A stretch of 64,000 nt of DNA, from NCBI GenBank assembly GCA_009837885.1, contig VXSP01000045.1, positions 537,644-601,643 on the forward strand. Direction: 5' to 3'. The DNA is from Holophagales bacterium. Its GTDB lineage: Bacteria; Acidobacteriota; Thermoanaerobaculia; Multivoradales; Multivoraceae. Within the stretch, counting starts at the first letter, position 1; every line of letters begins with the position of its first letter. The notes beneath the pieces were generated by a model. That model saw only the letters and a list, made by a program, of their open reading frames with translations, was not told the DNA's origin and did not search any database. Made by a program: the position numbers and the translations under genes. Of the stretch, positions 60,637-64,000 are shown one piece after another.

Positions 60637-61422
60637 CTAGTCCTCCTCGGGTGCGCCCAGCGTCCGCGCCGCGGCGATGTCAGCGGAGTAGTCGCGGAGC
60701 TTCGTCGGCATCAGGGTCATCTCCTCGATCACGGTCCGTTCATTCAGCGCGGCCGCGGCCAGGATCGCCTCGGCGATGTCCTCGGCCATCATCATCCCGG
60801 CCCGTTCTTCCTCCGACGGCGGCCGCGGCCGGTTGTCGAGGATCGGTGTGTCGACTTCGCCGGGGAGGACGCTGGTGGCGCGGATGCCGAGCTGCCGGAG
60901 TTCGGCGCCGAGCCCCATGATGTAGTTGCGGGACGCCGCCTTGGCGGCGCCGTACGCCGTGCCGGCCATGACGCCCGGCCTGATCGCCGCCATCGACGAC
61001 ACCATGATCACCGTGGCGCCGCCGTGGTCGAGCATGGCCGGCAGCAGCGCCTTGGTCAGCATCGCCGGGCCGGTTGCGTTGACCGCCATCACGCTGTCCC
61101 ATTCCTCCTGCGAGATGTAACGGGTGCTCCGCACCTTCGAGCTGTGCCCCGCGTTGTGGACCAGGACGTCGACCGTGGCGTGACGCTCCAGGATGGCGGC
61201 GGCGAGGCCGCGGACCGCCTCCGGGTCCTCCATGTCGGCCGACTGGGCCCAGGCGCTGCCGCCGTCGGTCTCGATCTCGGCAACGACCGCCTCGAGCGGT
61301 TCGAGGCGCCGGCCGGAAACGATGATCGACGCGCCTTCGCGGGCGAAGAGCAGCGCGGTTGCCCGGCCGATGCCGGTGCCGCCGCCGGTTACCAGGGCGG
61401 TCTTTCCTTCGAGCTTTCCCAT
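60637..61422 (-). CDS. Short-chain dehydrogenase/reductase (SDR) family oxidoreductase
   Basis: The 261-aa classical SDR has the cofactor motif VTGGGTGIGRATALLFAREG, an NADP-type SGRR after beta-2, the NAG motif (VLVHNAGHSS, about residue 90), catalytic Ser in IMVSSMAAI and the YGAAK catalytic pair (about 156-160). A Pro-rich loop (GEVDTPILDNRPRPPSEEER) closes the substrate site. Start at ATG 61422; the longer frame upstream is antisense to the MATE gene. Substrate unknown. Confidence 0.9.
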   Translation of the reverse strand: MGKLEGKTALVTGGGTGIGRATALLFAREGASIIVSGRRLEPLEAVVAEIETDGGSAWAQSADMEDPEAVRGLAAAILERHATVDVLVHNAGHSSKVRSTRYISQEEWDSVMAVNATGPAMLTKALLPAMLDHGGATVIMVSSMAAIRPGVMAGTAYGAAKAASRNYIMGLGAELRQLGIRATSVLPGEVDTPILDNRPRPPSEEERAGMMMAEDIAEAILAAAALNERTVIEEMTLMPTKLRDYSADIAAARTLGAPEED

Positions 61423-61502
61423 TGCGTTCGGCCTCCCCGAGGCTGGTGGACGTTGTGCTGGCGGCCCGGAGTGTAGCCCCCGCCCCGGTTGCCGGCGAAG
61501 TC

Positions 61503-62822
61503 TCAGACGCCGCCGCGATCCGGCACGAGGTAACGGCGCGCCGCGTAGCCCAGCGTTCCCGCCCTCGCCGCCATCAGGCCGGCCAGGCTGAGCCAGAGAA
61601 GGTCCGGGTCCCGGAACTGGACCGCCGCCCAGGCGAGGGGAGCGAAGCCGACCCCGAGGCTGACCGCCATCGCGCGACTGAGCAGCCTGCCCCGCGTCAG
61701 GCCGAGGAAGAAGCCGTCGAAGGCGTAGGCGAGGGCGGCGAAGAGGAGCACCGGCAGCAGCCAGGCGTTGCTGTCCGCTGCCAGCGCCGCGACGTCCTCG
61801 TGATCGACCAGCAGGCGGTACATGGTCTCGGGGAACGCCAGCGCCGGGACGAGAAACACGACCGCGCAGCCGGCGGCCGCCGCCAGCGTCAGGAGCAGGA
61901 CGCGCCGCAGCTCGCGACGGTCGCCGGCGCCGAAGGCCATGCCGGCGAGCGTTTCGCCGGCGAAGGCGGCCCCGTCGACGAAGTAGGAGGCGAGGCTCAA
62001 CACGCGGAGAATGACGCCGTTGGCGGCCAGCCGGGCGGCGCCGAAGAGCGCGCTCGCGTTGGTGAACACGGCGAAGGCGGTGACCAGGAGCAGCGTGCGG
62101 ATCACCAGGTGTCCACTCAGCGCGAGGATCTGGCGCAGCGCGGCGCGGTCGAAAAGGGTGGGCCAGGCTGGAAGCGGCCCGGCGGCCGCAAGCGCCAGGA
62201 TCAGGCCGCCGGCGGCGCTCAGCCACTGAGCCCCGGCGGTGGCGACCCCGGCGCCGAACGCGGCCCAGCCGAGGTGAACGATGAACCACCAGTTGAGCGC
62301 GATGTTGCCGAGGTTGGCCAGTACGACCAGGAGCAGGGCCCTCGCGGCCTCGCCGCGGCCGAGGAACCAGCCCACCAGCGCCAGGTTGGCGAAGGCAGCC
62401 GGCGCGCCCCAGATGCGCGCGTCGTAGTAGCGACGGCCGGCCTCCTCCACGCCGGCCGTTCCGGACAGTAGCCCGAAGCCGGCGTCGCCAAGCGGGTTCC
62501 GGAGCGCTACCGCCGCGAGGCCGAGCGCCGCCGCCAGCAGCAGGGCACGGTACAGGTGCGCCGACACTTCGCCGGCGTCCTCGCGCCCCCAGGCCTGGGC
62601 CGTGAGGCCGGTGGTGCTCATGCGCAGGAAGGCGCAGCCGAAGTAGAGGTAGTCGAAGATGAGGGCCGCGAGAACGACGCCGGCCAGGAAGCGGACATCG
62701 TCGAGCCGGCCGAGCATCACGGTGTCGGCCAGGCCGGCCAGAGGTACGGTGAGATTGGACGCCGTGTTGAGCGCCGTCAGCCGCGCGAACCGGCGGGGAA
62801 GCGTGGTCCCCGGAGCGCCCAT
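61503..62822 (-). CDS. MATE-family efflux transporter (DinF-like)
   Basis: A 439-aa polytopic membrane protein with 12 hydrophobic segments. The first helix pair carries PLAGLADTVMLGRLDDVRFL, the Asp residues of the DinF branch. Two halves repeat the fold (second half from about residue 220). DinF-type MATE proteins export cationic or phenolic compounds driven by H+ or Na+; with NQR making a sodium gradient, Na+ coupling is possible. ATG 62822 was preferred to the adjacent GTG at 62825. Divergent from the dctQ gene (36 bases). Confidence 0.88.
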   Translation of the reverse strand: MGAPGTTLPRRFARLTALNTASNLTVPLAGLADTVMLGRLDDVRFLAGVVLAALIFDYLYFGCAFLRMSTTGLTAQAWGREDAGEVSAHLYRALLLAAALGLAAVALRNPLGDAGFGLLSGTAGVEEAGRRYYDARIWGAPAAFANLALVGWFLGRGEAARALLLVVLANLGNIALNWWFIVHLGWAAFGAGVATAGAQWLSAAGGLILALAAAGPLPAWPTLFDRAALRQILALSGHLVIRTLLLVTAFAVFTNASALFGAARLAANGVILRVLSLASYFVDGAAFAGETLAGMAFGAGDRRELRRVLLLTLAAAAGCAVVFLVPALAFPETMYRLLVDHEDVAALAADSNAWLLPVLLFAALAYAFDGFFLGLTRGRLLSRAMAVSLGVGFAPLAWAAVQFRDPDLLWLSLAGLMAARAGTLGYAARRYLVPDRGGV

Positions 62823-62858
62823 CACGGCCTGAGGGCTGGTGGTAGCCTGCCCGCGCTC

Positions 62859-63443
62859 ATGGCGTCAGCACCAACCCCGGGCGGCTTCCTGGCACGTTTC
62901 GTGGCCTGGACCGATCGTCTGAACACACGCCTTGGCGTCGCGGTCTCCTGGCTCACCCTCGCCATGGTCGCGGTCGGAGCGTACAACGCGGTGGTGCGCT
63001 ACCTCGGCCGGTTCACCGGCTGGAACCTGAGTTCGAACGCCTACCTCGAACTCCAGTGGTACATGTTCAGCCTGGTCTTCCTGCTGGGCGCCGCGTACGC
63101 GTTGCTGACTGGCGCCCACGTGCGCGTCGACGTGGTCTTCAGCCGCCTGCCGGAGCGCTGGCGGCGGCGGATCGACTTCTGGGGCTCGCTGCTGTTCCTC
63201 GTTCCGTTCGCGGTCTTCGGACTCGTCATGTCCTGGCCGGCGGTACGGAACTCCTGGGCGGTGCTGGAGGTGTCGTCCGACCCGGGCGGTCTGCCGCGGT
63301 ATCCGATCAAGAGCGTGCTGCTGGTGGCGTTCACGCTCCTCGCCCTGCAGGGGCTGGCGGAGGCGGCGCGGAACTGGCTGCGCCTGCGGGCGCTCAAGGC
63401 CGGGGCCGAGGAGGAGGATCTGCAGCAGGAGGGGCTGCTGTGA
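62859..63443 (+). CDS. dctQ: TRAP transporter small permease subunit (DctQ family)
   Basis: A 194-aa protein with four hydrophobic segments and the DctQ signature YLELQWYMFSLVFLLGAAYA followed by GAHVRVDVVFSRLPERWRRR. It pairs with DctM, whose GTG start (63440) overlaps the dctQ stop. This is the two-subunit type, unlike the fused TAXI-linked permease at 16.7 kb, so the organism has at least two TRAP uptake systems. No binding-protein gene lies upstream; it should be further downstream or elsewhere. Confidence 0.9.
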   Translation: MASAPTPGGFLARFVAWTDRLNTRLGVAVSWLTLAMVAVGAYNAVVRYLGRFTGWNLSSNAYLELQWYMFSLVFLLGAAYALLTGAHVRVDVVFSRLPERWRRRIDFWGSLLFLVPFAVFGLVMSWPAVRNSWAVLEVSSDPGGLPRYPIKSVLLVAFTLLALQGLAEAARNWLRLRALKAGAEEEDLQQEGLL

Positions 63444-64000
63444 GCGGCGACTTCCTGGGACCGCTGATGTTCGTGGTCGTCTTCATGTTCATCTTCGCGG
63501 GCTATCCGGTCGCCTTCTCCCTCGGCGGAACCGCGCTGATCTTCGCCGTCATCGGCATCGAACTCGGGCTCTTCTCCTGGAACCTGCTCTACGCCTTTCC
63601 CGAGCGGGTCTTCGGCGTCATGTCGAACGGCGTCCTGCTGGCGGTGCCCTTCTTCATCTTCATGGGCACGATGCTGGAGAAATCGCAGCTCGCGGAGGAT
63701 CTCCTGCGCACGATCGGCATGCTGTTCGGCAGGCTGCGCGGCGGTCTGGCGCTGGCGGTGGTCGTGGTCGGGGCGATGCTCGCCGCCGCCACCGGCGTGG
63801 TTGGCGCCTCGGTGGTCGCGATGGGCCTGATCTCGCTGCCGGTGATGCTGCGATACGACTACTCGCCGATGCTCGCCACCGGCGTGATCAGCGCCGCGGG
63901 CACTCTCGGCCAGATCATCCCGCCCAGCGTCGTGCTCGTCGTGCTCGCCGATCAGCTCGGCATCTCGGTCGGCGACCTGTTCATCGGCTCCCTGATTCCA
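63440..64000 (+). CDS. dctM: TRAP transporter large permease subunit (DctM family), cut by window end
   Basis: The first 187 codons, from GTG 63440, read MSGDFLGPLMFVVVFMFIFA, then AGYPVAFSLGGTALIFAVIG and LAVPFFIFMGTMLEKSQLAE. The later VVGASVVAMGLISLPVMLRY and SAAGTLGQIIPPSVVLVVLA are typical DctM gate and ligand-site blocks. The gene continues past base 64000. It forms the transport core, using a Na+ gradient to import a solute handed over by a periplasmic binding protein. Coupled to dctQ by a GTGA overlap. Confidence 0.92.
   Translation, partial: MSGDFLGPLMFVVVFMFIFAGYPVAFSLGGTALIFAVIGIELGLFSWNLLYAFPERVFGVMSNGVLLAVPFFIFMGTMLEKSQLAEDLLRTIGMLFGRLRGGLALAVVVVGAMLAAATGVVGASVVAMGLISLPVMLRYDYSPMLATGVISAAGTLGQIIPPSVVLVVLADQLGISVGDLFIGSLIP

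Noticed and set aside
1..64000. CRISPR arrays, rRNA or tRNA genes, insertion sequences
   Set aside because: Looked for regularly spaced direct repeats, conserved rRNA stretches, tRNA arms with GGTTCGA-like loops and transposase motifs; none was convincing by eye. Small RNAs cannot be excluded.

Overview
The window is a GC-rich stretch of a Gram-negative bacterial chromosome, densely packed and mostly arranged in short operons. Gram-negative envelope markers are an Na+-NQR complex, lipoproteins with lipoboxes, a periplasmic M16 peptidase and an OmpA-like peptidoglycan-binding protein. The bacterium makes the deazaflavin cofactor F420. A Calx-beta/PKD surface protein ends in a C-terminal domain of a kind I associate with Acidobacteriota, so an uncultured acidobacterial-type lineage is my tentative guess. 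No rRNA, tRNA, CRISPR array, integrase or transposase was recognised.

Layout. 1-1604: 3' end of a secreted Calx-beta/PKD protein. 1611-9019 (minus): nqrABCDEF with apbE, i.e. the sodium-pumping NADH:quinone reductase plus its flavin transferase. 9170-11324: nfuA, a crotonase-like gene and a CinA/MoaB-like gene. 11353-18837 (plus): M16 peptidase, PQQ-type beta-propeller, TAXI substrate-binding protein and fused TRAP permease. 18821-20945 (minus): a PaaK-type CoA ligase and a membrane-anchored unknown. 21049-28788: an F420-type luciferase-like oxidoreductase facing a full F420 gene set (fno, cofE, cofD, cofC, fused cofG-cofH) with a methyltransferase. 28897-31762: TerC, a GST and an acetyl-CoA hydrolase/CoA-transferase. 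31857-32535: a hicAB toxin-antitoxin pair wedged between that intact gene and a frameshifted copy of its first ~84 codons.

32578-50177 is the most unusual part, a probable acquired defence island of visibly lower GC. On the minus strand lies a four-gene Zorya type I-like operon: zorA (MotA-like motor with long coiled tail), zorB (MotB/OmpA-like), zorC (EH-signature) and zorD (SNF2 helicase). Divergent from it, on the plus strand, are a 1356-aa protein with a nearly complete housekeeping-type sigma70 core and an overlapping 1412-aa DEAH helicase with a DUF1998-type C-terminus. ZorD and the sigma protein end in the same ~415-residue domain, which I do not recognise. This ties the two operons together and suggests one composite, possibly undescribed system. 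The sigma protein also appears to carry region 1.2-like sequence after region 4, i.e. in the wrong order.

50193-64000 returns to ordinary GC-rich genes: an LLM oxidoreductase and RidA, mgtE, recO-mutL, a tail-anchored coiled-coil protein, rnc-asnS, a DUF2085 protein with two tandem paralogous membrane proteins, a PPOX-type flavoprotein, an SDR, a MATE exporter, and the start of a second TRAP transporter (dctQ, partial dctM) running off the end. F420 recurs: the cofactor is made at 22.8-28 kb, reduced by Fno, and probably used by the two LLM oxidoreductases and perhaps the PPOX protein.
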